From positions 43,152,396 to 43,216,395 of the forward strand of contig NC_083603.1 in assembly GCF_029168945.1 (NCBI RefSeq): 64,000 nt of DNA, read 5' to 3'. The notes under the pieces are model-generated. The model saw only the letters and a list, made by a program, of their open reading frames with translations. It ran no database searches and was not told where the DNA came from. A program made the position numbers and the translations under genes. Shown one piece after another: positions 1 to 11,520 of this stretch; position 1 is the stretch's first letter; the number at the start of each line of letters is the position of its first letter. Source of the stretch: Cannabis sativa (lineage: Eukaryota; Streptophyta; Magnoliopsida; Rosales; Cannabaceae).

Positions 1-493
1 GACAGCTACTCCGACGACTTTTTCTGAGAGCAAACTCCGGTGACTTTTCGGCCCTAGTGACAACTCTGGCGATTATTGTAGTTTTATTTATTTTATTTTT
101 AAAAAAAATATAAAAAGAATTTTAATATATTTTATGGTAATTTAAGGTGTCATATATCCCATATATATTAAGTTTTTATTTTAAATATCATATTTTTTTT
201 TATTAGGTTTTCTCAAATATGTATATTAATTTTATTTTTCCCATATTTATCTAAATACCCTATTTAATATCTCTAATTAAGACCAAAAAAAAAATCTGAA
301 ATTTGAAGAGAGGCTTCATCTAGCTACTTTTTTTTAACCGGAAGCTTCATCTAATTTAGATAACAAATATTTTCATCATATTAAACATGCACTAACATTA
401 ATTATATGTAAGAATCTCTCAAAAAAAAAATTATATGTAAGAATTTGCGTTTGTATATTCCCAAATTAATAAGATATATATCAAAATAGCAAA
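1..493. other. AT-rich spacer, no gene seen
   Basis: The first 80 bases are more GC-rich than the rest and may be the edge of something outside the window. The remainder is A/T runs with stops in all frames. Nothing further can be supported. Confidence 0.5.
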
Positions 494-1257
494 TTAATTA
501 ATGAGTAATTTGCGGCATAAATACCTAAGTTTAACTCTCAATTACAAATAAATAGGGAAATTTACACCATGTACTGTTTTTTCCCATTTTATTACATTTA
601 TACTGTTGCACGGCAAATACAACATTTATACTGTTTTTTTTTTTTTTTTGGCAGTTTACTGCCTTTTAAACTTTAGCCGTGTGTTTGATAATAATAATAT
701 AGCAGTTTACTGTTGCATTGTTGTCATATTCATGTTTCATCATTTTATATTAATAATAATAAAATAAGAAATAATACCCACATCAAAATTTAATTTTTTT
801 TGTTTTATTAGAGTGATTGATTTGGATGTGAGATGTGACAATACACTACTCACTAAAGCAACCCTCTCATCAACTTTATTTATTTATTTATTTTTTTAAT
901 TTTAATTTTCTTTTTCATAAAACTCCCTCCATATTTCCTCTTTGCCTGTAAAAAAAATATGTTTCTCTCTCCTTTATCCTTGTGTCTCTATTACTATAAG
1001 GCATAAGATCTTGTTTAGTGCTTCACTAGCAAAACCCACCTCCTAAACTCTTTCACTTCCTCTCTTCTTTTCCTTCTCTCTCTCTCTATACGTTTTTTTC
1101 TTCGATCGTCCTTTTGTTGTAGTAAACTTGTTCACAAATATTTCTCTATCTCAACCTTTTCTCCATCTATATATAAGGGGTTTAAAAGAAAAACTTAATT
1201 TGACATTGGTTTTTTTTAGATCAGTGAAGATAGACAAGCATATATATATATAAAAGA

Positions 1258-1583
1258 TGCAAACAACCGAAAGAAAGTTCAAAAGTCTCCTAAATCTGAT
1301 AAGGTTTTTTTCTATTGTTCTTGTGTTGTTTTAAGAGTTTTTTCAAGCTGATTATATTTCCTATTTTTTTTTTCTTGCATGTTTTTTTTTGTTAGTCTTA
1401 TTTTATAGTTGTCTGTTTGTTGCAAACAGCCGAAAGAAAGTTCAAAAGTCTCCCAAATCTGATAAGGTTTTTTTCTATTGATCTTGTGTTGTTTTAAGAG
1501 TTTTTCAAGTTGATTATATTTCTTATTTTTTTTCTCTTGCATGTTTTTTTTTTGTTAGTCTTATTTTATAGTTTTCTGTTTGT
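1258..1583 (+). repeat. Two-copy tandem duplication, ~164-bp unit
   Basis: The segment 1258-1421 is repeated at 1422-1583 with a few substitutions and small T-run length changes. Each copy starts with an exon-like block (GCAAACAACCGAAAG versus GCAAACAGCCGAAAG) ending GATAAG before GT, then T-rich intron-like sequence. A second, shorter duplication of a 'gtgttgttttagtagtg' block lies at about 1780-1822 and 1918-1957. Both duplications are inside the Mutator-like element and absent from its terminal repeats. Confidence 0.8.
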
Positions 1584-1632
1584 TTGACTCTGTGTCTTGT
1601 TGTTGTTTTGGTTTTATTTTGTTAACTCTTAG

Positions 1633-1710
1633 GAAAAGAGTAAATACCAAGTGAAGATTGTTCAATCAACTGATCTGTTCGAAGACATAATTAGGAAAAG
1701 GGTTGTCGAG
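1633..1710 (+). pseudogene. Exon-like captured fragment, unknown donor
   Basis: A 26-codon open block lies between a CTTAG acceptor and a GTGTGT donor. It reads EKSKYQVKIVQSTDLF and continues with a basic stretch ending RKRVVE. If joined in frame to the upstream block (...RKKVQKSPKSDK, ending at 1303 or 1466) and to the block at 1821-1864 (DGNPSTPDRNTTIP), it makes a short basic peptide. No domain is recognised. Its position inside the Mutator-like element, with duplicated first-exon copies and no start codon in the right frame, suggests a captured piece rather than a working gene. Confidence 0.4.
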
Positions 1711-2570
1711 GTGTGTCATTTCATTATTTTAGTTTTAATGTTTTTTTATGCTTGTTGTTTATGTTCTTAATTTTTTTTTTTTGTGTTGTTTTAGTAGTGT
1801 TTTCTTATGTTTTTTTATAGGATGGGAATCCAAGTACACCCGATCGAAATACTACCATTCCAAAGTTTTTTTATGCTTGTTTTTATTTTATTTTATATAT
1901 TCTGTGGTATTTTTTTTTGTGTTGTTTTAGTAGTGTTTTCTTATGTTTTTTTTATAGGATTGTTGTTGATTTAGTAATTTTTTTTCTCTTTACCAGATTT
2001 TATGGTTTTTTCCTGGTGTTTCTATGATTCTGGTGTTGATTTGTCCATCCCCAATCACGAAGGAGGTGCCGTTTGTGCTTTATTACTGCTAACAGTATAA
2101 AAGTAAATATTTTAGGTCTGGACAGTATGAAAGAAAAAAAAAAGAGGCTTGGACAGTAAAAAAGAAATTATTGCCGTGTGGCAGTATTATTGTAAAACTT
2201 GGGAAAAAAACAGTATTTTTGTAAGTTTCCCAATAAATATCTAAGTTTAATTTTTGGCGGTAATAATACCTAAGTTATATTTTTGGAACTCTGTAGGTAC
2301 CTAACCGTTAAAATATTATGTCATTATCCACGTGTCATTTTCTTATTGGTATATTTTAATTAATTTTTTTTTAAAAAAATAAAAATTTAATGGCTTGGAC
2401 CAATTAAGAATTGTCACGTGGCAATTTACTTAACAATTAACAGTCAGGTACTTACAAAAGTTCCAGAATTATAACTTAGGTATTATTACCGCCAAAAATT
2501 AAACTTAGGTATTTATTTGCAACTGGAAATTAAACTTAAGTATTTATACCGCAAATTACTCTTAATTAAA

Positions 2571-3590
2571 AGTGGTGTTGTATCTATTTTGCCGTTGCTT
2601 TTTCAATACTTTTCGTCCCTATTAAATAAATATTGAACAAATGTGAGTAAGTAAATAATCCAATTCTAAATGTTATCAAAAAAAAAATAATCCAATTCTA
2701 AAATATTCTGTAAAATGAGATTAATGGGACATGTCAACAACCTTGGACATAGGAACAAAGTAAATAACTTTACAAACTTACAAAAGTAATTCAAATTATG
2801 TCATAAAAAAAAAAAAAAATACATGCAAACAAAAAGTAAAAGTAAAGTAAAGGAAAAGGGTAACAATGATTTTAGCATTGAAATATTAAGAGACTAGTAG
2901 ACACTTTAAATAGTCTAGTAGATTCTAATTTATTTTAGTGTTATAATTTTTTTTTAATAATCGAATACCTTGTAAATATTTAAGATTACTTATAAATTTT
3001 TTAAAATTTTTAAAATAATTTACAGTATCAAAAATTAAATTTAAATAATTAATTACTTACCATAATAAATTTTAAAAAATAACCATGTGTAGTAAAATAT
3101 GTAAAATAATCATAAAAAAAACTCATTTACGGGTGTATTTACCCATTACTATTTTAAAAGCCAATACACTACTGGTTTTTTTTTTTTCAAAAAGCAGTCG
3201 TTCTATTGTGATTAAATTAGAGATATTATTGATCAAATTAAAATGTTGTTAATAAAAAAATAATAATTACAGATAATATAATATAATTTTGGATTTTATT
3301 TCTTAGTAATTTATTTTTAGTCCATATAGAAAGATGATTTACTTCGAATTTAATTGTTAATTTATATATTTATTTATTTATGTTAGGGTACTGTTGCGTA
3401 TGCGTACTTGAAAATAGATCCTGTTTATACGTACGTACTAGCGTATTTAGTTGATTACTGCAGTTTCACTGTTATCTGCCACGTCAGCACCTCCACAACT
3501 CACTCTCCATTTCATGGCGCGTGTCCTACACCGAAAATAACAACAGTGAGAAAAAATAGCAAACTCATCGAGTTTGCGGCGTTTTCTAAA
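2571..3590. other. AT-rich spacer with a diverged MITE-like repeat
   Basis: No gene is visible. About 2940-3170 resembles stretches near 20.1-20.4, 31.4-31.6 and 51.3-51.6 kb. They share AAATTTTT/AAAATTTT-rich blocks around 'aatttaca(g/a)tatcaaaaa' and 'aaataattaattac'. It is probably an old copy of a small AT-rich transposon family, but its ends cannot be set by eye. Confidence 0.4.
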
Positions 3591-3594
3591 AGCA

Positions 3595-3605
3595 TATTAT
3601 AAAAT
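3595..3605 (+). promoter_or_regulatory. Candidate TATA box
   Basis: TATTATAAAAT is followed 5-50 bases later by a pyrimidine-rich leader (cttcttcttcttc, then ttctcaacc and ttctcttctc). This is the usual look of a plant core promoter and 5' leader. The only ORF behind it is the 37-codon frame at 3731. AT-rich DNA produces many chance TATA matches, so confidence is low. Confidence 0.3.
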
Positions 3606-3730
3606 CAACTTCTTCTTCTTCTTTTATTTCTTTCTCAACCTTCTCTTCTCTATTAACAATTTTTTTTTTTTTTTTTAATTTTTGATTTTATTTATGTATT
3701 TATGTTTTCAAAAAATAATAAAAAAAAAGC

Positions 3731-3844
3731 ATGAAAATCCGAGCTGCCATCACTACTCCACAATCTCTTTTCTTTCAGTCTGAGTCTGACACCGAATTTA
3801 GCAGACTTTATTTTATCTTTTTTGAAAGACATGAATATGAATGA
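3731..3844 (+). CDS. Small ORF or first-exon fragment, function unknown
   Basis: A 37-residue ATG frame (MKIRAAITTPQSLFF... ending RHEYE, then TGA). It is less A/T-biased than its surroundings and lies about 125 bases after a TATA-like box and CT-rich leader. It has no signal peptide, membrane segment or recognised motif. A CTTTCAG at 3773-3779 could instead act as a splice acceptor, which would make this part of a longer interrupted gene. Either a short peptide gene, a remnant of a first exon, or chance. No neighbour supports a function. Confidence 0.2.
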   Translation: MKIRAAITTPQSLFFQSESDTEFSRLYFIFFERHEYE

Positions 3845-4817
3845 TGTTGTAAGTAAAAAATAATAAATATATTTTGCAGTGAATAAAGTGAAATAGAATT
3901 ATACAACTCTGGCCTGCCTTTTTGTTGGGCCCTCATCTAAAATGCTTGGTTGGTATACTCACTACTTCTGTTGTGAAAGATTTTGTAAGAAAAATAATTC
4001 ATAACTATATATTTTCAGATAATAAAAATATTTGAAATGATATATACACATGTCACGAGAAATGTTAGAGGTTGAATTAGTAATATTTAGTCTATTTTAA
4101 GGTGTGGTATGGTTATTTTAATAAAATTAAATATTAATTTTCAAATAATTTAATTTAAGTTAATTAAAAATTTTATCCTTTAAATTTTAATATGTACTAA
4201 TTTCATTCAATTTTACTATTTCAGTAAATCATGCTCCCTAAACTTTAATATCTACTAAATTATGCCCTTCAAACTTTACATATTTACTAAAATACGCCTC
4301 CTGAACTTTCATCTATATTAGAATTTTTTACTAAAATTGAACAAAAGTACTTAAATTCAATAATCTCAATAGTTCAGAAAACATTTTTAACGACTTTAAA
4401 AGTTCATCAAGTATAATTTAGTACATGTCAAAATTCGGAAAAAAAAATTCTAATTAATTTTTAATTTAATAATTAAAGTGTCTCTTTTCAATTTACAATG
4501 TGTACAACCTCTATCTATGCAATCTTTTCATCTAAGTTCAATGAGTTAATAATGGGTGTCAACTCACATAATGAAAGGTATCATTACACAGTCAATATTG
4601 GAGGACTCACACATGTGTTCATGTCTACAATTTCATTACTATATTATTAAGATATGAGGATTATTGATTTGATATTTTTTTTTTATTAAAGTATAATATA
4701 TAAAATACAGTTGTAATCATACTCAAATCATCAAATGAAATTTATGAAATCAGAGTGGTTTACATTTTAGTATTAATATTTCTCATCATTTTGAAAAATA
4801 TCAATCTATTAAACAAC
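3845..4817. other. AT-rich spacer
   Basis: No gene is visible. About 4120-4450 repeats a phrase of the type 'actaaattatgcccttcaaacttta' with variation, suggesting a decayed inverted-repeat element. I could not define its ends. Confidence 0.4.
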
Positions 4818-5038
4818 CATTATTATTATTATTATATTTTTAAACGAAAATATTATATTAAAAAGCACAAAACCTAAAAGGTCACAAAGTAAAAAAAAAA
4901 AACTCAAAATTAAACAATTAGATCTATAAAGAGTACTACCAACCACTAAACACGAGACCCACCTAAAATATGATCTTATTTTGCTAAAGAATGAGTAATG
5001 ATATTTAAAGACCTATTACAATGAGAATAAGATAAACT

Positions 5039-6935
5039 TGTTGGAAATTATTTTACCAGAATCTTAGATCTACTCACAAGTATGTTGATTAACACCTTAA
5101 ATATGAACTTTCTAAAACGATGAAATAAACACGTATAAAGTTTAGGAAACCTTACATTGGGTGCAGCGGAATATAATGACTCCTTCCGTTTAGATATCTA
5201 GCCCTTGATTCCTTTCTGTAACAGAGCATTATCAATATCTGAACCTGGATCTCTTTCTCTAAATCTTTGATGCTGAAACTCCTTTATTGGAAGTCTTTCT
5301 TCACGATCTTCCTCACTATGGTTGAGGTATCACTTGCTGTGTGTGAGCACTACTCATACACTAAGAATTTCGAAATTTAAGAGGGAAGAAAGAGAGAGGG
5401 AGTGGTCGGCCAGATAGGGAGAGAGAAGGCTCAGGTTTTTCTGAATCAGAAGTGTAGAAATTTTAGTGTGTATTTCCTGAAGCCTTCACTATCTATTTAT
5501 AGCATTCCACTAGGGTTAAGTTTGAATTATTTGGCATTAAAATAATAAAAATATCAGTTTAAATTCCCTACAAAAGTGGCCGGCCCTATACATGTGGATT
5601 TGAGCATCACTTTTTGCAATTTTGCAGTTTTATCTTTTCTGCATCTAATTTTTTCAAAAACGCCAATTTTCTAATTCAACCATTTAAATGCCAATTCTAA
5701 TTATTTAATAACTATAAATAATTATTAAATAATATTGTCATTTATAATATTTATTAATTGAACCATACAAAGTATCATAATTAACAAATATGCCCCTATA
5801 AACTCTTTCTTTACAATTTCGCCCTTACTTAGTGAAAAATTCACAAATAGACATAGTCTAATTTGAGAATTATAATTGATTAATCAAAACCAATTATATG
5901 AGTCTTACAAGCAATATAATCTCAACTAGTGCGGGGACCATGGGTCTATATAATCGAGCTTCCAATAAGTAGATCAAGAATTTAGCACTAAAATTCACTA
6001 ACTTATTAATTCTTCGTTGAATCCACGCATAGAACTTAGAATTGCACTCTCAGTTATATAGAATGCTCTATATGTTCCACCATATAGACACATCATTAGT
6101 TATCCATTGTTATAATCCTAATGTGATCAATGATCCTCTATATGAATGATCTACACTGTAAAGGGATTAAATTACCGTTACACCCTACAATGTATTTATT
6201 CCTTAAAACACTTGAACCCGTATAAATGATATTTCAGTATATGTGAAATGAGTACTCCACCATTTATGTTCGTTTGGTCAAGCTCGAAGGAGATCATCCT
6301 TTGCTTACTATTCGCCAGATAGAAGCTATAAATTCCATGTTTATGCTAGCGCTCCCACTCAATTGCACCGTGTTCCCAAAATGTACGTATCACCCTGACC
6401 TAAAAGTAGGCTTAACTAACAAATCAAAGAACACGAATAGCCTCTCGAGATTGAGCCTAATTAATCATATCAGGATTAAGATCATTTGATCTAGGATCAA
6501 CTAGGCGATATTGACTTGAATAGATATTACGGTAAGTTTAATAAATCTAAGTCAAAGTTCAATATCGGTCCCTTCCGATGCATACTCCATGCATCCAACC
6601 TGAGCTTTACTTTAACCAATGCTCTGGAAAGAACATAGCACTTCTCCAAATGCAAGTAAACTCTGTTGTAGATTATCATATCAGTAAAACCCTATGTCTG
6701 ATAAATCTAGGAAACTTTATTCACATAGTCATGTTTACTTTCCAATGTGTTGACGGCACAATAAACAGGATCAAGTATGTGAAAAGGGTTTCAGATGAAT
6801 TTATACATTATGTACATATAATCATGAAATAAATCATGTGAATTCCATGCAACATTAAATGTTATTTCTGATCTATATTAATAAGTAAATATGATTATAT
6901 TGAAATGAGTTTTATTTAGGGCATAAAACTCAACA
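5039..6935 (-). mobile_element. Solo LTR, family A (copy 1)
   Basis: This 1897-bp block starts TGTTGG and ends CAACA, and is flanked on both sides by the exact 5-bp duplication aaact (5034-5038 and 6936-6940). No coding region, primer-binding site or second LTR adjoins it, so it is a solo LTR left by recombination. A TATA-like CTATAAATAG lies on the minus strand at about 5490-5500. The orientation is set by homology to the plus-strand copy at 41467-43333. It sits inside the RNase H region of the L1, so it is younger than the L1. The superfamily cannot be named without an internal domain. Confidence 0.88.
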
Positions 6936-7253
6936 AAACTAAGGAATAATATCCTAACATTAAGCACAATACCAAACTCATTATAACAAACATCATGATC
7001 ATTGACCGCCAAGACCAAACGGAGGCAATCAGAAAAAAAGCAGTAATATTTTTGAAACCCAAACAAAGACAAAGGGAAAGACCATGAAACAACGCCACCG
7101 CCTCCGCAACGTTAGGCTCGAAGGTTCTAGACAAAGAAAATGCACCAAAAAATAACACTACCTCGTTAGAATCCAAAGCAATCACACCCATTCTCATTTC
7201 AAATCCTAAACACAAAGCCCGACATCAACAAATAGATAAACCTCACTCAATAA

Positions 7254-8473
7254 TGTTGAAATTCCATATTTTATTATTCCCAGTTTAATTATTTAATTAA
7301 GTGATTAATTAAATGCGGAATAATGAAACTGGTACTGACAACAATTTTTCCGTAGTTACAGAATACAACTCTGTAACTCCAGAGAAACCCAAAAAAACAA
7401 ACAGTGCATAAAGTAAAAACACACAAGATTTTTGTACGTGGTTTCAACAATCCTTTCAGATTGTTACTAGTCCACGGGGCCACGCCCAGAGATAAGATTC
7501 ATTAGATCGGTATCAAAAATACAAAGTAATTGACTTATGCATAAATAGACTCCCTCTTATTGTATGCCGCAAGCTTGATGTATTCCACCTACTAACCGAA
7601 TCTTGATAAAACTCCAAGTGCTCGAACTCCCTTCGATCACCTTGAAGAGTGCTTGAATCCTCCCGATTCAAGGCTTAAAGGCTATCTCCCGAAAGCCTAT
7701 ACAACCATCTCCCGAAGGTTGTGTGCTTGTATCATCCCGATGCAAGACTTCAAAAGAAATCTCTCGAAAGCTTGTAAAACCCTTCTCCCGAAGGTGTGCT
7801 TGTATCCTCTCGATGTAAGACTTCAAAAGCAATCTCCCGAAAGCTTGTAAATACCTTCTCCCAAAGGTGCACTGATGTTCTTCTTCATTGTAGACTTGAA
7901 TACAGACTCAAGACAATACAAACAACAAATAAACATAGTAAGAATCGAACAGCTCTTCTCTACATAACAAAGACACTCTTTCCTTAAGATTTAAAAGTGA
8001 ATGAAAGAGATGCAAAACCTAGCTGCTGTAAGATGTATTTATAATGAATATACATCTTATTGACAGCTTACATTCGGTCTGAACAAGAACTCAGCCCACT
8101 AGAAACTTCCCTAAAATAATTCTTCAACCAGTCCAGGAATTTCCGTTTCTGTACCTACAGAATCGTGGGCATTAACTACAACTTTCCTTATATAGAAAAA
8201 GAAAGTTTAGCTCCGGTTTTCTCTTTAAGAAATCTGATCTGAGAAAATGGGAAACTCAACACAAGATCAGATTATACAGCTGGTTAGATAAAAATGAAAT
8301 GGGTAACCAAACTTACCATTTTTACCTTTTTTCCAAAAATAGGAAAGCTAGATAACTTTTCTTTCAAGTTTGAATACACAAAATAAGAAACCATATTAAA
8401 GCATACCAGCCAAAATTAACATGAAATAATAAAATATTTTTGTCCATTAAATATGCCAAAAATAGAATTAACA
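7254..8473 (-). mobile_element. Probable solo LTR inserted in the L1
   Basis: The block starts TGTTGAAATTCC and ends AATTAACA, the TG...CA ends of an LTR. L1 coding sequence resumes on both sides. The flanking pentamers aataa and aatgt agree at only three of five bases, so the duplication is weak or mutated. On the minus strand a TATAAATA lies near 8035-8045. The phrase 'tttgtacgtggtttcaac' near 7431 resembles the conserved 'tacgtggttc' stretch common in plant LTRs. It contains a three-unit tandem repeat (7646-7868). It is unrelated to the family A LTRs. Confidence 0.6.
7646..7868. repeat. Three-unit ~74-bp tandem repeat in an LTR
   Basis: Three consecutive units each run from 'gtgcttg(a/t)atc' through 'ctcccgaaag' to 'ctccc(g/a)aagg'. 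Units two and three are closer to each other than to unit one. Recurrent CTCCCGAA motifs occur six to eight times. Such arrays are common in LTR R/U5 regions. The ORFs that run through it follow the period and are not genes. Confidence 0.8.
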
Positions 8474-9645
8474 AATGTCAACTCCCCAACGGTAACAGAA
8501 GTAGATCTCAACCCTAAACAAGCAGTAGGCTTACCAGTGCTTGAAGAACCACCACTTCGAGCATCCTAAGACCTCCAAAGATAATTAATGGCACAAGAAC
8601 TAACCACATATGCTAAATACGCCAACAAAGAGCAATACACTCATCTGATAATCCAATAAGAGCTGATAAAAGCAAGAAACATCTTTTAAATAATCAAGAT
8701 CTTTAGCAACCTTTTGAACGAATTAACTTAAGTGAAGAACATAACCAAAGTACATGAATGGTAGTCTCATTATTTTGAAAACAAATAGGACAAACCTTAA
8801 AAATATGAAAACCATGACAGGTCAAATTGGCATAGGTCGAAAAAAAAAATTGAACTTATTTTTCAAGTAAAATTTTTAATTTTGGGGGAAGATTGAACTC
8901 TCAAAAGAAGCTTCCACCAATGGGAAGAACCAAAAAGAGATGATTCTTGTCGCCACTCCAGACTCGAAACAGAGCCCCAATAACCACTCTTAACAGTATA
9001 CATTCCATTATCTTGTCTTTCAAACAAAGATAGGAGTAGACAAAATAGCTCTAGCCGCCACAGTGTCAAACATGTTCTGAATAAGAGAAAAATTTCATCC
9101 ACCAGAGTCAAGTTTAAGATCACTAATTAACCAGTTGAAAATTAGGGCCCCCTTAAAAGAGTAAGCTCGACCCACATGGTCCTTTGGTATCCATGCATCT
9201 TCCCGTATCTTGATAGTATCACCTTTTCCAACCAACCAACGATAACATTGCTTCCAAAGATATCGATCCCAAAGAATGCTTTTTCTAAAGAAAAGAAGCA
9301 TGTTTTGTCTCTTCGACATCAAGCAAGGAACCATTAGAATAATAAAATCCCTTCATCGCTTTCGCTGCTAAAGAATTAGGATAGTTAAATAATCGAGCAA
9401 ACTGTTTGGCGAGTAATGATTGATTAAAAAAAAATATATCCTGGAAGCTCATACCTCCATTATTTTTATGACAACACAAGTGAGACCAGATATATATACT
9501 AATGCATCTTCTTCTTATCATCATCCCTTCCCCACCAGAATCTAGCACACAATTGATGAATCTCGTTGACGATTTTCATCGGCAAACGAAACAAATTCAT
9601 AGCATAATTACGGATGGCATGAATGATAGACTTTAAAAGGACTTC

Positions 9646-11520
9646 GCATTGTCATTATTATTATTGTTGTTGTTTCACAACAATATATATTAAAACAATT
9701 ATTGTTTTTCTAGAGAAAAAACTATAGTTCGATCTTAATTATTTTTAATTTTATTTGCAGTAAAAATTAATTTTTAATTGACTATATTTTGCACTTATAT
9801 CTCTTTTCTTTTTATTATTATTTGAATATATATTAATGTGCTCTAGCATTTCTCTAGCAATATATATAACACATTAATTATTAGTGTCCAATTTTAGCAT
9901 TTCTTTATTTTAATAATAATAAAAGATGGATAGTAAAAGCTATGTGGTGTTGTTTTCGTTCACCACTAAAGATTTTAAAAAATTTATGAATAACAATATA
10001 TATTTGCCCAATTTAGCATTCTAGGGGTTGATATAGCTAGCCTAGCTAATAGGTATAAATTGGGTATCACCAATATTCATGTTGTGTGTGTGTTTTTTTA
10101 CTTCCTTAATATAATATTTAACTGTCGGTAACAATTTTTTTTTGAGTCCCATTAAGAAATAGTTATTTATTAATTAATTAGGTAGCATCATGTATATTAA
10201 TTAATTATTAATGGGTTGAGTAAGTATGATTTGTTTGAAGAGAAGTGTAATTATTCAAAGACCACACCTTCAACGTTTTCGAGACTCCTCGGAGAATTAT
10301 ATCAATCTCATTAATTCATTTTTATTATTATTATAATAATAATATTACATAGTATATGAGGTTACATTTATGGCTAAATTATTGGTACTTCCTACCAAAA
10401 TAAAATAAATAATTATTAGTTATTACGACCCCTGTTTATATTTATTAATTAATATATACATATAAAAAAATAAACTAATAAAGGCAACATATATTGAGTT
10501 TTGGGAAAAAGCCAAAATTTATGGGGCCAACCTAGGAACTTGTTCAATCCTTGTCTACTATTTCAATATTATTCAAAATAATAATTTCATGTGTAAATAA
10601 TTTGATTAATTAATTGATAATAATATCATTAATTAGTAATAGTACTAGTGAAGATCAAGAAGAATAGTTTAATTATATATAGCACCTAACGTAATTCATG
10701 GGATGCCTTTGTATTGGGGATATGGTCATTCTTAATTATTAATTACTTTGATTATTAATTGCCTTAATAAATTATTTTGGAAAAAAACAAAATCATATTC
10801 CAATCCAAATTGTATGTATATTGCCTGAAATTCTTTTCATGTGATTTGATTCACGGGAATAATATTGTACTTCATCAAGTACTACAGTTATTTTATTTTA
10901 AATTCATGTAAGATCATATATAGGTGTTTATGTGAGTCTATAAAGTAAAATAAAAATTATGTTTTTTTTTTAATATTTGTACGTACTAATTGTTAATTTG
11001 TGTGAAGTTCGATGTTTGACCAATAAAATTACTCATGAAGTAGTTTTTTTCTTTTGCTGTAAAAACACTCATGAACTAGTTGTGTGTATACAATTAAGTG
11101 AATATTGAACATATGTAAATATATTGACAATTTTATTATTACATTTTTCTTTTTCTATATATATTATGCACTGTTATTTTAATAAAATCTTTATTAATTG
11201 TTGAAAAAATGTAGATTGCAAACTATACACTATGACTTCTACAATTATATGGAATTTAGACAAAGAAGAAGATAAAGAGTTTAATTAAAAGCTATGAAGG
11301 GACTCCGATACTTAATGTTAAAATGAAGGGTCTAGATGCATTGAAGAATAAAGATCAACGCAAATTATGTATTTTCTTGATAAGTATTTGTGGTCCCTTT
11401 AAAATAATGAAATATTTTTTTTTGTTATAGGTTAATTGTATTACTTTAAACTTTAAAACCAATACAAACTAACAACACCTATAAGAAAGTCTGAAATCAT
11501 CTATACTTAAATCTCCTATA
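9646..11520. other. AT-rich spacer
   Basis: Almost entirely A/T-rich sequence with frequent TAATTAAT-type runs and stops in all frames. No terminal repeats, coding fragments or RNA genes were recognised. Confidence 0.5.

Larger units (their letters stand above)
555..2231. mobile_element. Mutator-like element, possible Pack-MULE
   Basis: The 1677-bp insert begins GGGAAATTTACACCATG and ends GTAAGTTTCCC. The two ends form imperfect terminal inverted repeats of about 70 bp, sharing blocks such as TACTGTTTTTT, TATACTG/AATACTG and CACGGCAA. The flanks are an exact 8-bp duplication, aataaata (547-554 and 2232-2239). No transposase is encoded. The interior looks transcribed rather than random: a pyrimidine-rich leader-like stretch (about 1020-1110) and short exon-like blocks next to AG and GT dinucleotides. 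That organisation is typical of Pack-MULEs that have captured host gene pieces, but the donor gene was not recognised. Confidence 0.75.
503..2561. mobile_element. Mutator-like MITE, split by a second element
   Basis: The left arm (503-554) and right arm (2232-2561) are two halves of one inverted-repeat element. It opens GAGTAATTTGCGG and closes CCGCAAATTACTC, and both ends continue into matching 'aatacctaagttta'-type sequence. The flanks are ttaattaat (494-502) and ttaattaaa (2562-2570), a 9-bp duplication with 8 of 9 matching, which suits Mutator-like elements. Without the insert the element is about 380 bp and has no coding capacity. The right arm also holds internal inverted copies of the 'cctaagtt' motif, so the original element could fold back on itself. 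Confidence 0.75.
4818..9645 (-). mobile_element. 5'-truncated, decayed L1 LINE with two nested insertions
   Basis: Read on the minus strand from 9645, this is the back half of an L1 ORF2 with frameshifts and stops. First comes the reverse-transcriptase end (AMNLFRLPMKIVNEI, FNQSLLAKQFARLF, LWKQCYRWLVGKGDTIKI). The zinc-binding region follows (WWKLLLRVQSSPKIKNF, about 8870). Then comes a plant-type RNase H (GVIALDSNE, VAEAVALFHGL, SDCLRLVLAVN, and RSLNIITHSLAK at about 4980-5030). It ends in an L1-type tail near 4818-4860 (ttttcgtttaaaaatataataat). Two insertions interrupt it: 5039-6935 and 7254-8473. Frame breaks throughout mark it as old and inactive. The 5' flank next to 9645 shows no clear target duplication. 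Confidence 0.8.

Noticed and set aside
6274..6832. Two ORFs of 71 and 84 codons
   Set aside because: Inside the family A solo LTR, antisense to its own orientation.
7653..7987. Ser/Lys/Pro-rich ORFs
   Set aside because: They follow the 74-bp tandem repeat inside an LTR.
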